This document shows, piece by piece, positions 43,637 to 53,560 of a DNA stretch of 64,000 bases. Origin of the DNA: Gottfriedia luciferensis (GTDB lineage Bacteria > Bacillota > Bacilli > Bacillales > Bacillaceae_G). The notes under the pieces are model-generated. The model was not told the origin of the DNA. It searched no databases and saw only the letters and a list, made by a program, of their open reading frames with translations. Location: assembly GCF_001712755.1 (NCBI RefSeq), contig NZ_MDKC01000001.1:1-64000 (forward strand), in the 5' to 3' direction. How positions within the stretch are numbered: the first letter of the stretch is position 1; each line of letters opens with the position of its first letter. A program made the translations under genes and the position numbers.

Positions 43637-45253
43637 ATGGAGACTTTTAAATGTGAATGTGGTCATCTTAATCATGTAGGTACTGTAATATGTGAGTCAT
43701 GTGGTAAACCTCAAGATGAAAAAGCAACCGATATACTTGATATGCGCTATGAAGGGACTGCTAGAAGATCGATCGTTAATAATCAAACTTATATAGATAA
43801 AATATGGACGTTTTTTTCATCTGTAAAAGTAGCGGTTGTAATCATCCTAATTACACTAGTAGCAGCAGCTTTAGGTACTATTTTTCCGCAAAGAGATTTA
43901 CTACCGCCTACTGCGAATCCTGCAACGTATTATCAAGATGAATATGGCATCTTTGGTAAAATATACGATGCAATTGGTTTGGATAATACGTTTAACTCTT
44001 GGTGGTTCATGTTACTTGTTGCATCGATTGGGATTTCACTAGTAATTTGTAGTTTAGATCGAATTTTACCACTCTATAAAGCTCTAAACAAACAAACTGT
44101 TACTAGACATCCAAACTTTTTAAAAAGACAAAAAATGTTTGGAATTAGTAGAGTTGAACATATTCCAGACGAAATAGAAAAAGCTAAAGTTAATTTACGA
44201 AAAAGAGGTTATAAAATTCGTGAAGAAAACGGCAATATCTTAGCAGAAAAAGGTCGTTTCTCTCGTTGGGGTCCATATGTAAATCATATAGGGTTAATTA
44301 TCTTCCTTATTGGTGTAATGATGAGATATGTACCAGGCATGTATATGGATAAGGCCCTTTGGGTTCAAGAAGGCGAATTAAAACCTGTCGTTGGTACAAA
44401 CCAAAACTATTATATTAAATTAAATGATTTCCATATGGAAACGTATGATAAAGATAAAGAGGGTAAGGTTTATAAGAAAGCGATTGAGCGCTTTGGAAAT
44501 GATAAAATTCCTAAAAACTATCAAGCCGATGTGACGCTGTATAAACGCGAAGGAAATTTAATACCAGGAGAAGATCCAAAACTTAAAAAAGTAAAAGATT
44601 ATAGTATTAAAGTTAACGAACCTCTAAAGTTCCAAAACTTCGCTCTATATCAAGTAGATTATCGAATTGGTGAATTTAGTGCATTTTTATTTACATTACA
44701 AAATAAACAAACAGGTGAAAAATTAGGGCCAATCACAGTAGATTTACAAAATCCTAAAGAAGTATATGACTTAAAAAATGGATATAAAGTAGAACTTAAA
44801 AATTATTTTCCAGATTTCTATTTTAACTCTGATGGTCAACCTGATACAAAAACAAGAAAACCGAACAATCCAGCGTTTGTATTTAAAATGACTACTCCAA
44901 AAACACCAAAAGGTGAAGTAGCATTTGTTGCGATCAAACAAAATATTGAACCAAATGGTGAAAACAAATATAAAATGTCATTTGCAGGTATTGAAACAAA
45001 AGATTCAACAGGTTTAACAGTACGTAAAGATTTAACTCTTTGGTTACTAGGACTTGGAGGAGCAATCTTTATGATCGGTGTAATTCAAGGTATGTATTGG
45101 TATCACCGACGTGTTTGGATTCAGAATCAAGATGGGGAAGTTTGGGTTGCGGCATTTACAAATAAAAACTATTATGGTTTAAAGATGGAATTAAAGAAAG
45201 TGTTTAAAGACACAAAAATAGAATTGCCGATTGATCAACAAGCTAATGAATAG
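43637..45253 (+). CDS. resB: Cytochrome c biogenesis protein ResB
   Basis: Part of the System II (CcsA-CcsB type) heme delivery and ligation complex. It has 538 residues. The N-terminal zinc-ribbon-like segment CECGHLNHVGTVICESCG (residues 5-22) is also found in B. subtilis ResB. Three membrane helices follow near 65-85, 120-140 and 200-220, with a large external domain (about 225-475) and a last helix near 480. ATG 43637 follows AAGGGGAAA. Confidence 0.94.
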   Translation: METFKCECGHLNHVGTVICESCGKPQDEKATDILDMRYEGTARRSIVNNQTYIDKIWTFFSSVKVAVVIILITLVAAALGTIFPQRDLLPPTANPATYYQDEYGIFGKIYDAIGLDNTFNSWWFMLLVASIGISLVICSLDRILPLYKALNKQTVTRHPNFLKRQKMFGISRVEHIPDEIEKAKVNLRKRGYKIREENGNILAEKGRFSRWGPYVNHIGLIIFLIGVMMRYVPGMYMDKALWVQEGELKPVVGTNQNYYIKLNDFHMETYDKDKEGKVYKKAIERFGNDKIPKNYQADVTLYKREGNLIPGEDPKLKKVKDYSIKVNEPLKFQNFALYQVDYRIGEFSAFLFTLQNKQTGEKLGPITVDLQNPKEVYDLKNGYKVELKNYFPDFYFNSDGQPDTKTRKPNNPAFVFKMTTPKTPKGEVAFVAIKQNIEPNGENKYKMSFAGIETKDSTGLTVRKDLTLWLLGLGGAIFMIGVIQGMYWYHRRVWIQNQDGEVWVAAFTNKNYYGLKMELKKVFKDTKIELPIDQQANE

Positions 45254-45273
45254 TGTTTAAATAGGGGGAAAAT

Positions 45274-46440
45274 ATGTACGAGCTAAGTAGTAATTTTTTA
45301 TTTATCGCGTTTATTTGTTATATTGTAGCTACTTTCTTTTTTGGCGGCTCGATGAAAACAAATGATAATGGTCCTAATAGATGGGGTACAATTGGAATTA
45401 CAATTACAATAATTGGATTCTTATCGCAAATTACTTATTTTATATTAAGATGGTTTGCTGCTGGACATGCACCTGTAAGTAATCTATTTGAATTTATTAC
45501 ATTCTTTGGAATGATGTTAATTTTTGCGTTTATCATGATTTATTTTATGTATCGTTTAAATATAATTGGATTATTCGCATTACCTTTGTCAATTATCATC
45601 ATTGCTTATGCATCAGTATTTCCACATGAAATCAAACCATTAGTTCCATCTTTAAAAAGCTATTGGTTACATATCCATGTAACGACAGCAGCTTTAGGGG
45701 AAGCAATTTTAGCTATTAGTTTTATTACAGGACTAATTTATTTAATTAAGAATATCGATCAAAAAGTATCAACAAAGAAAACATTTTGGTTAGAAGCAGT
45801 TTTATATTTCTTAGTAACTGTTGTTGGTTTCGTCGTTATTTCAACAGCATTTACTGCATCTGGATACGAAGCAAAATATAATTGGATTAATAAAGATAAA
45901 GTACAAGAAGAAATGGTCTATAATCTACCATCAATTGTTGGTCCACATAAAGGTGAATTGACTACAAAAGATCGTTTTGAAGCCCTTGCAGAAGTGCCAG
46001 CTATGGTTAATGCTAAGAAATTAAACACTGTAATTTGGTCAATTTTTGCTGGAGCGGCATTATATGCAATCATCCGTTTAATTTTAAGAAAACGAATTGG
46101 TGCATTTTTACAGCCTTTTGTACAAAAAGTCGATAGTGAATTATTAGATGAAATCGGATACCGTGCTGTAGCAATTGGTTTTCCGGTATTTACACTTGGT
46201 GGTCTAATCTTTGCAATGATTTGGGCTCAAATTGCTTGGACAAAGTTCTGGAGCTGGGACCCAAAAGAGGATTGGGCATTAATAACATGGTTATTCTATG
46301 CAGTGTTCTTACATCTTCGTTTCAAACGAAATTGGCAAGGTGAAAATTCTGCTTGGTTAGCCGTACTAGGATTTGCAATTATTATGTTTAACTTAATTGC
46401 TGTTAACTTAATCATTGCAGGCTTACACTCATATGCGTAA
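45274..46440 (+). CDS. resC: Cytochrome c biogenesis protein ResC (CcsA/CcsB heme channel)
   Basis: 388-residue membrane protein with about eight helices and the tryptophan-rich heme-binding motif [23 protein letters not shown] (about 315-337, WWD type), plus conserved external histidines ([13 protein letters not shown]). Works with ResB to export and ligate heme. 20 bases after resB, in one operon. Confidence 0.95.
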   Translation: MYELSSNFLFIAFICYIVATFFFGGSMKTNDNGPNRWGTIGITITIIGFLSQITYFILRWFAAGHAPVSNLFEFITFFGMMLIFAFIMIYFMYRLNIIGLFALPLSIIIIAYASVFPHEIKPLVPSLKSYWLHIHVTTAALGEAILAISFITGLIYLIKNIDQKVSTKKTFWLEAVLYFLVTVVGFVVISTAFTASGYEAKYNWINKDKVQEEMVYNLPSIVGPHKGELTTKDRFEALAEVPAMVNAKKLNTVIWSIFAGAALYAIIRLILRKRIGAFLQPFVQKVDSELLDEIGYRAVAIGFPVFTLGGLIFAMIWAQIAWTKFWSWDPKEDWALITWLFYAVFLHLRFKRNWQGENSAWLAVLGFAIIMFNLIAVNLIIAGLHSYA

Positions 46441-46447
46441 TTAAATA

Positions 46448-46488
46448 GAGCCCTGTAAAGGATAAACCTTCCTTTACAGGGCTTTTTA
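46448..46488 (+). terminator. Terminator after resC
   Basis: AGCCCTGTAAAGG/CCTTTACAGGGCT stem followed by TTTTT. It separates resABC from resDE, although a long resA-E transcript exists in B. subtilis. Confidence 0.9.
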
Positions 46489-46674
46489 TCTAATTTATAT
46501 TTTCGATTCACATATATTTAAATGTGGTTCCTTAAAAATGGTGCACTTACTTCCTAGTTTTTTTTCACTATTTTATGGAAATAATAAATTCTAAGAATTA
46601 TGTAAAAATGTTCACAAATTATACTAGAATATACAATTTTTATTATGTAAAATTATGAAGAGGGGGTCGAAATT

Positions 46675-47394
46675 ATGGATCAAAATATAAAAATATTAAT
46701 AGCAGATGATGAGGATCGTATTAGACGATTGTTAAAGATGTATTTGGAACGTGATGGTTATAGTATTGATGAAGCTGAAAACGGCGAGGATGCTTTAAAT
46801 TTAGCATTGAAGAATGAATATTCCTTAATCGTACTAGATTTGATGATGCCTAAAATTGATGGAATTGAAGTTTGTAGGGAATTACGAAAAACAAAAACAA
46901 CTCCTGTCATCATGTTAACGGCAAAAGGTGAAGAAACAAACCGAGTTCAAGGTTTTGAAGTTGGTACAGATGATTATATCGTTAAGCCATTTAGTCCGCG
47001 TGAAGTCGTTCTTCGAGTTAAAGCTCTATTAAGACGTTCTTCTCCTGTACCGGTATTTACCTCAGACAATTCTTCAGCGAAGGATATCGTTGTGTTTCCG
47101 CATCTAACGATTGATAATGATGCTCATAAAGTAATTGTTGAAGGAGAAGAGATCAGTTTAACGCCAAAAGAATACGAACTACTGTTGTTTTTAGCGAAAG
47201 CACCTGACAAAGTATTTGATCGTGAAACCTTATTAAAATCAGTTTGGCAATATGATTTTTTCGGAGATTTACGTACCGTAGACACACATGTAAAACGACT
47301 GAGAGAAAAATTAAGTAAAAGCTCTGAGGATGCTGCGAAAATGATCGTCACGGTTTGGGGTGTCGGTTATAAATTTGAAGTAGGTCAGGAGTAA
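46675..47394 (+). CDS. resD: Response regulator ResD
   Basis: OmpR/PhoB-family regulator of aerobic and anaerobic respiration genes, including resABC and ctaA. It has 239 residues: a receiver domain with acidic pocket DDED, phospho-acceptor Asp55 in LDLMMPKIDG, Thr in MLTAKG and Lys in YIVKPF; then a winged-helix DNA-binding domain (about 140-235). AGAGGGGGT precedes ATG 46675. It overlaps resE by one base. Confidence 0.95.
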   Translation: MDQNIKILIADDEDRIRRLLKMYLERDGYSIDEAENGEDALNLALKNEYSLIVLDLMMPKIDGIEVCRELRKTKTTPVIMLTAKGEETNRVQGFEVGTDDYIVKPFSPREVVLRVKALLRRSSPVPVFTSDNSSAKDIVVFPHLTIDNDAHKVIVEGEEISLTPKEYELLLFLAKAPDKVFDRETLLKSVWQYDFFGDLRTVDTHVKRLREKLSKSSEDAAKMIVTVWGVGYKFEVGQE

Positions 47395-49154
47395 TGATCG
47401 TAAGAAGTTTAGTCGGAAAGCTTTGGCTGACAATTATCTTACTAGTCTCTCTTGTATTATCATTCTTGACCTTTGTCTTAATAGGATTTTTTGAAAAATT
47501 TTATATTGACCTTCAAGTACAAAATATGAAAGATGATGCCACAAAAATTGCACAATTAATAGAAAATGGTCAATCAATCTCCAATATTGAGTATTTATCA
47601 AATAATATTGTTAGTAGATATTCAAGAGTAATCATTTCTATTGACGGTCAAGAGCCATGGTATTCGAATAATACTTATGGAATACAGGAGCTACCTTTTA
47701 AAGAAATAAAAAGTGATGAAAATTTAAGTAAAACGTTAACTGATAATAAAGAGGTCAGTAAAAGACTTGTATATGGTGAAAATAGTGAGAGAGAAAAATT
47801 AGTTGTAGGTGTTCCATTACATACAAACTCCAATAATGGAGCTGTATTTATATACCAAACATTACAACCTGTAAAAGTGATGATTCACCAAACGACTAAC
47901 TTTGTCTTGCTCGCGGCATCTATTGGAATCGTGTTAACAACATTTTTCTCATTCTTTCTTTCTTCTAAAATTACAGCACCTCTTAGAAAGATGAAAGAAG
48001 TTGTAAGTAGTATGACTTCAGGGGATTTTAATGTGAAAGTACCAATCCATTCAAGTGATGAAATTGGAGAACTTGCCTATTCATTTAACAAGATGAGTAA
48101 ACAATTAAATTTTAATATGAATGCATTAAAACAAGAGAAGGAGAAAGTTTCTAATATTATTACAAGTATGGTAGATGGTGTAATTTCGATTGATAAAGAA
48201 GGTCAAATCGTGACATCAAATCCACCAGCTGAACGCTTTTTGAAAATGCTTAATGATGATCAATTTGAAGAACCTTCTTCACTTGTTTTAACGAAGGAAC
48301 TATTAGATTTATTTGTATTAGTAGTCGAAAGTGAGAAAAAGCAATTTATAGAATTAAATTTCGATCAAGGCAATTGGCAAGTTTTAATGTCCCCCCTATA
48401 TAATCAAACGAATATAAGAGGCGTTGTAGCGGTGATTCGGGATGTTACAGAACAAAGACGTTTAGAAAAGATGAGAAAAGATTTTATAGCGCATGTTTCT
48501 CATGAACTACGTACGCCTATTTCTTTATTACAAGGTTATAGCGAAGCGATTGTTGATGGTGTAGCTGAATCCAAAGAAGAGATGCAAGAATTGTCACAAA
48601 TCATTTATGATGAGTCACTTAGAATGGGTCGATTAGTAAATGATTTGTTAGATTTAGCAAGAATGGAGAACGGATTTACTGAATTAAATAGAGAGTTCGT
48701 TCCTCTAGTACAATTTGTAGATCGAATTTTACGTAAGTTTAAAGGTTTAGCAAAGGAAAAAAATATTAAGCTATTTGGAGAAATCGACAACATTCCACAA
48801 ATAAATATATACATAGATGAGGATCGAATGGAACAGGTTTTTACAAATTTAATTGATAATGCTATAAGACATACGAATGAAAATGGAAGAATAATTGTTT
48901 CAGTAAATCAAAATGAACGATCAACTACATTTAATTTTATTGATTCAGGTGCAGGGATTTCAAAAGAAGATTTACCATTTGTATTTGAACGTTTTTATAA
49001 AGCGGATAAAGCTCGTACAAGAGGTAGAAGTGGAACGGGTTTAGGATTATCAATCGTTAAAAATATTGTAACAGCACATGGTGGATCGATTCAGGTCTAT
49101 AGTGAAGTAGGACAAGGAACGACATTTAAAGTTAAAATTCCGCATAATTTATGA
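47394..49154 (+). CDS. resE: Sensor histidine kinase ResE
   Basis: Membrane sensor for ResD, responding to oxygen limitation and redox. It has 586 residues: helix 1 (about 10-32), extracytoplasmic domain (33-165), helix 2 (about 168-188), HAMP (about 190-245), PAS (about 250-355), HisKA with phospho-His in FIAHVSHELRTPISLLQ (about 369), and HATPase with NLIDNAIRHTNENGR, DSGAGIS and GTGLGLSIVKNIV. One-base overlap with resD. Confidence 0.95.
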   Translation: MIVRSLVGKLWLTIILLVSLVLSFLTFVLIGFFEKFYIDLQVQNMKDDATKIAQLIENGQSISNIEYLSNNIVSRYSRVIISIDGQEPWYSNNTYGIQELPFKEIKSDENLSKTLTDNKEVSKRLVYGENSEREKLVVGVPLHTNSNNGAVFIYQTLQPVKVMIHQTTNFVLLAASIGIVLTTFFSFFLSSKITAPLRKMKEVVSSMTSGDFNVKVPIHSSDEIGELAYSFNKMSKQLNFNMNALKQEKEKVSNIITSMVDGVISIDKEGQIVTSNPPAERFLKMLNDDQFEEPSSLVLTKELLDLFVLVVESEKKQFIELNFDQGNWQVLMSPLYNQTNIRGVVAVIRDVTEQRRLEKMRKDFIAHVSHELRTPISLLQGYSEAIVDGVAESKEEMQELSQIIYDESLRMGRLVNDLLDLARMENGFTELNREFVPLVQFVDRILRKFKGLAKEKNIKLFGEIDNIPQINIYIDEDRMEQVFTNLIDNAIRHTNENGRIIVSVNQNERSTTFNFIDSGAGISKEDLPFVFERFYKADKARTRGRSGTGLGLSIVKNIVTAHGGSIQVYSEVGQGTTFKVKIPHNL

Positions 49155-49340
49155 ATGAACGAAAAAGATGTAGAGTAATCTTGTTTCATATAAAACATAT
49201 TTCCATTAAGTTTAGAGACAAAAACTCTGCTAAACACACAAAAAAACATATCAAAGGTTAGTAAAATAATAAACATATAAATAAAATAATTGAATTCTTA
49301 CCCAATTTATCTTACGATTGAATTAATGAAATATTGATGA
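49155..49340. other. Intergenic stretch after resE
   Basis: AT-rich, with no terminator or frame that I can support. The promoter for the cobalamin riboswitch should lie at its 3' end. Confidence 0.5.
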
Positions 49341-49344
49341 GTTT

Positions 49345-49593
49345 AGTGCAAGTATTGCTTAAAAGGGAATCTGGTATAATCCAGAACTGTCCCCGCAACT
49401 GTAATGTGGACGAAACGAATAGCCACTGTTCTTTATGAATGGGAAGGTCGGAGTAGGTTGAAGCAAAGTCAGTAGACCTGCTAAATTCATCCTTGTTCAA
49501 TTCTTCGGGGAGTAAGAATTTGAAGCAGCAGTTGCAAGACTTCTTGTATAAATATGTTGTTTCAGCCCCGTTCAAAACGAATGGGGTTTTTTT
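49345..49593 (+). promoter_or_regulatory. Cobalamin riboswitch with terminator
   Basis: The adenosylcobalamin aptamer core is clear: AAAAGGGAATCTGGT, CCCCGCAACTGTAA and the B12-box region AATAGCCACTG with GGGAAGG and CAGTAGACCTGC (about 49350-49485). The expression platform ends in CCCCGTTC (49566-49573) pairing with GAATGGGG (49579-49586), then seven T. High cobalamin should terminate transcription before btuF. Confidence 0.93.
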
Positions 49594-49622
49594 ATGCTTT
49601 CCAAATTATTAGGAGGATTTAA

Positions 49623-50582
49623 ATGAAGAAGTTTTTATCAAGTTTGATCATTATGTTATTGTGTTTAGGATTATTTGGTTGTAATAATGATACAACACAA
49701 AAAAAATCGAATGTAAGTAAGAGTGAACAAGCAACTTTTCCAATGACTGTAAAAGATGCAACGAACAAAGAAGTTAGCTTTAAAGAGGAACCTAAAAGAA
49801 TAGTATCACTTATACCTAGTAATACAGAAATCTTGTTTTCTATTGGTGATGGCAAGGATGTAGTAGGGGTAACGGATTTTGACAATTATCCAAAAGAAGT
49901 AAAATCAATTGATAAAGTTGGCGGAAATAATGCTGATATGACATATAATGTTGAAAAAATTATTTCATTAAAACCTGATTTAGTTTTAGCACATGAATCA
50001 AGTTTAGGAATTTCTGCTGACGGTTTAGAACAGATAAAACAAGCTGGGATTAATGTTTTTGTCGTAAAAAATGCTGCAACTATTAATGATGTGTATGATA
50101 CAATTCAACAAGTTGGAGAAATAACTGGAAAAACTGAGCAATCGAAAAAAGTTGTAACAGGTATGAAAACAAAATTAGATGAAATTAGTAAAAAAACAGC
50201 TAAAGCAACTACAAATCCAAAGGTTTGGCTTGAAATATCAGGACCACCAGAAATATATACAGCAGGTAAAGGTACGTTCCTAGATGAAATGCTTTCGATT
50301 GTACATGCTAAAAACGTAGCTGAAAGTGAAAAAGGTTGGGTAAAGTATAGTGAGGAATCAGCGATTAAAGCGAATCCTGATGTGATTTTAACAACTTATG
50401 GATATTATGTACCAAATCTAGAAAAAACTGTAATGGCTAGAAAAAACTGGCAAACAGTAAACGCAATTAAAAATCACCGTGTATATGATGTTAATTCAGA
50501 TACAACATCTAGACCTGGTCCAAGACTTGCAGAGGGAGTCGAAGCAATTGCAAAGGCGGTTTACCCAGAGCTTTATAAATAA
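49623..50582 (+). CDS. btuF: Cobalamin ABC transporter substrate-binding lipoprotein
   Basis: 319 residues. Lipoprotein signal with lipobox LFGC (Cys about 20), then the BtuF/FhuD fold (VSLIPSNTEILFSIGDGKDVVGVTD, about 58-82; helical linker; second lobe with WLEISGPPEIYTAGKGTFLDEML). Binds corrinoid outside the cell and hands it to the permease. The riboswitch upstream and the adenosyltransferase downstream support cobalamin over siderophore. TAGGAGGA precedes ATG 49623. Confidence 0.92.
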   Translation: MKKFLSSLIIMLLCLGLFGCNNDTTQKKSNVSKSEQATFPMTVKDATNKEVSFKEEPKRIVSLIPSNTEILFSIGDGKDVVGVTDFDNYPKEVKSIDKVGGNNADMTYNVEKIISLKPDLVLAHESSLGISADGLEQIKQAGINVFVVKNAATINDVYDTIQQVGEITGKTEQSKKVVTGMKTKLDEISKKTAKATTNPKVWLEISGPPEIYTAGKGTFLDEMLSIVHAKNVAESEKGWVKYSEESAIKANPDVILTTYGYYVPNLEKTVMARKNWQTVNAIKNHRVYDVNSDTTSRPGPRLAEGVEAIAKAVYPELYK

Positions 50583-51600
50583 TACATATTCAATCTTTTT
50601 AATTCCAATTATCTTATTAATCTTTTTATTTATTTTAGGGGTTTCGATAGGGTCTACATCGATTCCCTTTTCTTCGATTATTTCTAGCTTTTCGGATGCT
50701 CTATTTAAAACAGATTATGTTCCAACTGATATTCAAACAATTGTCATGAATATAAGAGTACCAAGGGTTTTGTTAGCTGGATTAGTCGGTGCGTGCCTTT
50801 CTTTGGCAGGTGTTGCATTTCAAGGTATACTTAAAAATCCATTAGCTGATCCTTTTACATTAGGTGTTTCTTCAGGTGCATCTGTTGGAGCTGTTGTAGT
50901 TTTGTTTTTCCAAATAAGCTTACCTTTTGTAACTTATTTCACATTGCCTGTAGTTAGTATATTATTTGGGTTTGGCACACTCATCTTATTATTATTATTT
51001 GTTAGAAAACTAGATCGATCCCTAAATGTAGAGACAATAATATTAGGTGGTATCATAATCAGTTCATTTTGTTCTGCATTGTTATCATTATTTATTACAT
51101 TTTCAAATAATGAATTACGAGCAGTAATTGGATGGTTAATGGGCAATATCAGTGGTAGAGGCATTCAATACTCTCTAAGTTTATTACCGTTTTTAATCGT
51201 TTCTTTTTTTATTTTATTTAGTCAAAATAGGCAGTTAGATGCGATGACATTTGGTAGTACAAATGCAAAACATATCGGAATTGATGTGAAAAAATCCACT
51301 TATTTAATTTTGTTAACAGGTAGTATTTTATCTGGTGCAGCAGTAGCTGTTTCTGGAACAATTGGATTTGTAGGATTAGTTGTTCCGCATTTTACTAGAA
51401 CACTTGTAGGGCCATTACATAAAAAGTTACTCCCGTTATCAATGATCAATGGAGCAATATTTTTAATTGGATCTGACATTCTATCTAGGATTGTTCTAGC
51501 TCCTAGAGAATTACCAATTGGGGTAATTACATCTTTAATTGGTGCTCCAATATTTGCTTTTATTTTACTATCTTTGAAAAGAAATAGGGGAAAAGTATGA
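50548..51600 (+). CDS. btuC: Cobalamin ABC transporter permease
   Basis: Membrane subunit of the BtuC/FecCD family with about ten helices. Conserved segments are RVPRVLLAGLVGACLSLAGVAFQGILKNPLADPFTLGVSSGASVGA in its parts and GTIGFVGLVVPH. The start is not obvious: an in-frame TTG at 50548, nine bases after AGGGAG (50533-50538), gives 350 residues and a 35-base overlap with btuF. Overlap by 4 bases with btuD. Confidence 0.9.
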   Translation: MQRRFTQSFINNTYSIFLIPIILLIFLFILGVSIGSTSIPFSSIISSFSDALFKTDYVPTDIQTIVMNIRVPRVLLAGLVGACLSLAGVAFQGILKNPLADPFTLGVSSGASVGAVVVLFFQISLPFVTYFTLPVVSILFGFGTLILLLLFVRKLDRSLNVETIILGGIIISSFCSALLSLFITFSNNELRAVIGWLMGNISGRGIQYSLSLLPFLIVSFFILFSQNRQLDAMTFGSTNAKHIGIDVKKSTYLILLTGSILSGAAVAVSGTIGFVGLVVPHFTRTLVGPLHKKLLPLSMINGAIFLIGSDILSRIVLAPRELPIGVITSLIGAPIFAFILLSLKRNRGKV

Positions 51601-52382
51601 TCAAATGTCAAGATATCTCATATTCATATGATGGGATTCATACTGATTTGGATGAACTGTCTTATTCGATTAATCAAGGAGAATGGCTAGGAATTATTGG
51701 TCCAAATGGGAGTGGAAAGTCAACGTTTTTAAATATTCTTTGTGGACTTTTTAAGCCGTCTAAAGGAAATGTAATGTTGGATGGAGAATTTGTTACTAAT
51801 ATGTCTAATAAACAAATAGCAAAAAAGATTGCTGTTTTATCACAACAAAATTCCTATACATATTCTTATGAGGTAAAAGAAACAGTTAAACTTGGACGTC
51901 TTGCTCATTCGAATTCCTTTTTTCCTAGCTGGTCCACAATCGATGAAACTGCTGTCAATAATGCAATGATGATGACTGGTACAGAGAAGATGGAAAAAAG
52001 CTTCATAAATGAAATTAGTGGTGGTGAGCGTCAAAGAGTATTTCTTGCTCAATGCTTCGCTCAGGAAACACCATATATTTTTTTAGACGAACCAAGTAAC
52101 CATCTAGATTTAATGCATACTATTAAAATTTTAGACGTTTTAAAGGAATTACAAAAACAAGAGAATAAAACGATTGTAACTGTTTTTCATGACTTAAATT
52201 TAGCAAGTCTTTATTGTGATCGATTATTAGGATTAAAGGACGGAAAAATTTATATCGAAGGAAATACAGATTCAGTTTTAAGTGAAGATTTATTAAAAGG
52301 TTTATATGACACATCATTTCAAATATTAGATAATCCCGAAACAAATAAAAAGGTCATTATTTATAAAAGTAATGTATTGTAA
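51597..52382 (+). CDS. btuD: Cobalamin ABC transporter ATPase
   Basis: 261-residue ATP-binding subunit: Walker A GPNGSGKSTFLNIL (about 36-49), Q-loop near 82, signature ISGGERQRVFLAQ (about 139-151), Walker B PYIFLDEPSNHLD (about 157-169) and H-loop TVFHDLNLA. FecE/BtuD family. It overlaps btuC by 4 bases and precedes the adenosyltransferase by 29 bases. Confidence 0.92.
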   Translation: MIKCQDISYSYDGIHTDLDELSYSINQGEWLGIIGPNGSGKSTFLNILCGLFKPSKGNVMLDGEFVTNMSNKQIAKKIAVLSQQNSYTYSYEVKETVKLGRLAHSNSFFPSWSTIDETAVNNAMMMTGTEKMEKSFINEISGGERQRVFLAQCFAQETPYIFLDEPSNHLDLMHTIKILDVLKELQKQENKTIVTVFHDLNLASLYCDRLLGLKDGKIYIEGNTDSVLSEDLLKGLYDTSFQILDNPETNKKVIIYKSNVL

Positions 52383-52411
52383 ATTAATATTGAAAAAAGG
52401 AGAGGTTTTTC

Positions 52412-52981
52412 ATGAAAATTTATACAAAAACTGGGGATAAAGGTCAAACTAGCTTAGTAGGTAAACGAGTAGATAAAGATGATTTAAGGGTAGAATCTTA
52501 CGGGACAATTGACGAAGTAAATACAATCGTTGGGTACGCAATGACATATTTAGATCATGAAGATACAAGAGATATTTACAATTCACTTCAAAAGATCCAA
52601 CATGAACTATTTGATTGCGGTGGAGATTTGGCAGTAGTAAAGGATAGCATCCCTTTTAAAACGACAGAGAAAATGGTAGAAGAGCTTGAAACATTAATTG
52701 ATGAATATATGGAAGCAACTCCCCCATTACAGCGTTTTATTTTACCAGGTGGGTCAAAACCTGCTGCAATCATTCATCAAGCAAGAGCGGTAACGAGACG
52801 TGCAGAAAGAACAGTCGTAACATTAATGAAGCAAGAAAATATTCATCTTCCAGTATTTTTATATTTAAATCGACTATCTGATTATTTCTTTGCACTTGCA
52901 AGGGTAATCAACACACGTTTAAATATTAAGGATGTTGAATACGAACGAGGAGCAATCGTATTTCGAACTGATAAAAAATAA
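52412..52981 (+). CDS. PduO-type cob(I)alamin adenosyltransferase
   Basis: Converts cob(I)alamin and ATP to adenosylcobalamin. It has 189 residues of the PduO/MMAB four-helix family: N-terminal ATP segment KIYTKTGDKGQTSLVGKRV, VESYGTIDEVNTIVG, QHELFDCGGDLA, FILPGGS, and the RAVTRRAERTVV arginine motif. It ends the cobalamin uptake operon, so imported corrinoid can be turned into coenzyme form. AAAGGAGAGG precedes ATG 52412. Confidence 0.94.
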   Translation: MKIYTKTGDKGQTSLVGKRVDKDDLRVESYGTIDEVNTIVGYAMTYLDHEDTRDIYNSLQKIQHELFDCGGDLAVVKDSIPFKTTEKMVEELETLIDEYMEATPPLQRFILPGGSKPAAIIHQARAVTRRAERTVVTLMKQENIHLPVFLYLNRLSDYFFALARVINTRLNIKDVEYERGAIVFRTDKK

Positions 52982-52986
52982 ATAAG

Positions 52987-53036
52987 AAAAATAGCGATTG
53001 AATAGTTAAATTTTTCTAATCAATCGCTATTTTTTT
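52987..53036 (+). terminator. Terminator after the cobalamin operon
   Basis: AAATAGCGATTGA pairs with TCAATCGCTATTT, followed by TTTT. Confidence 0.88.
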
Positions 53037-53268
53037 GTATAAATAAGTTTTTTCTATCATAGAATGTTTGAGTGTATGTTTTAGTAAAAGTACTTCTTGG
53101 CGTTTATATTTTAGAATTGCTCAATTCATCTTAAGTAATATACATAAAAAAGAGTTAGGGTCTGATTTAAGCGCTTAGTCCAATTTATTTCTAAATTACT
53201 AAAGGTCAGTCCTCGAGTTATTTGACTGATTAAACACTTTTCACATTTCTTTAGATAGGAGGCAAATA

Positions 53269-53415
53269 ATGTTTGATTTTCTTAGGAGATGTTTGTTGAT
53301 TGTTGTGTTTGTTTTAACGATTGGTCTTTTATTTATCGGTGGAAATCGAGAGAAATTAAAGGATATAATATTAGATAAAAATTTTCATGAATTAAAAATT
53401 GTTTCAAATCCTTAG
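53269..53415 (+). CDS. Small membrane protein of 48 residues
   Basis: ATG 53269 lies seven bases after a strong TAGGAGG. The peptide starts MFDFLRRCLLIVVFVLTIGL, has a single hydrophobic helix (about residues 8-24) and a charged tail ending in KIVSNP. Function unknown. The good ribosome site and positive-inside topology make it a plausible real gene; no terminator is seen after it. Confidence 0.55.
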   Translation: MFDFLRRCLLIVVFVLTIGLLFIGGNREKLKDIILDKNFHELKIVSNP

Positions 53416-53560
53416 CCGTTTATTTTGGATTTATAAGTTTCATAATTAGGGTTGAAGCACAGATTAGTTGTAGAACTTCTAATGTAAATGTAATTTACTA
53501 ATAAATTTGGTAAAGTACATTTATATGTGAAGTTCTATTTTTAATTTTAAGGAGAAAAAA

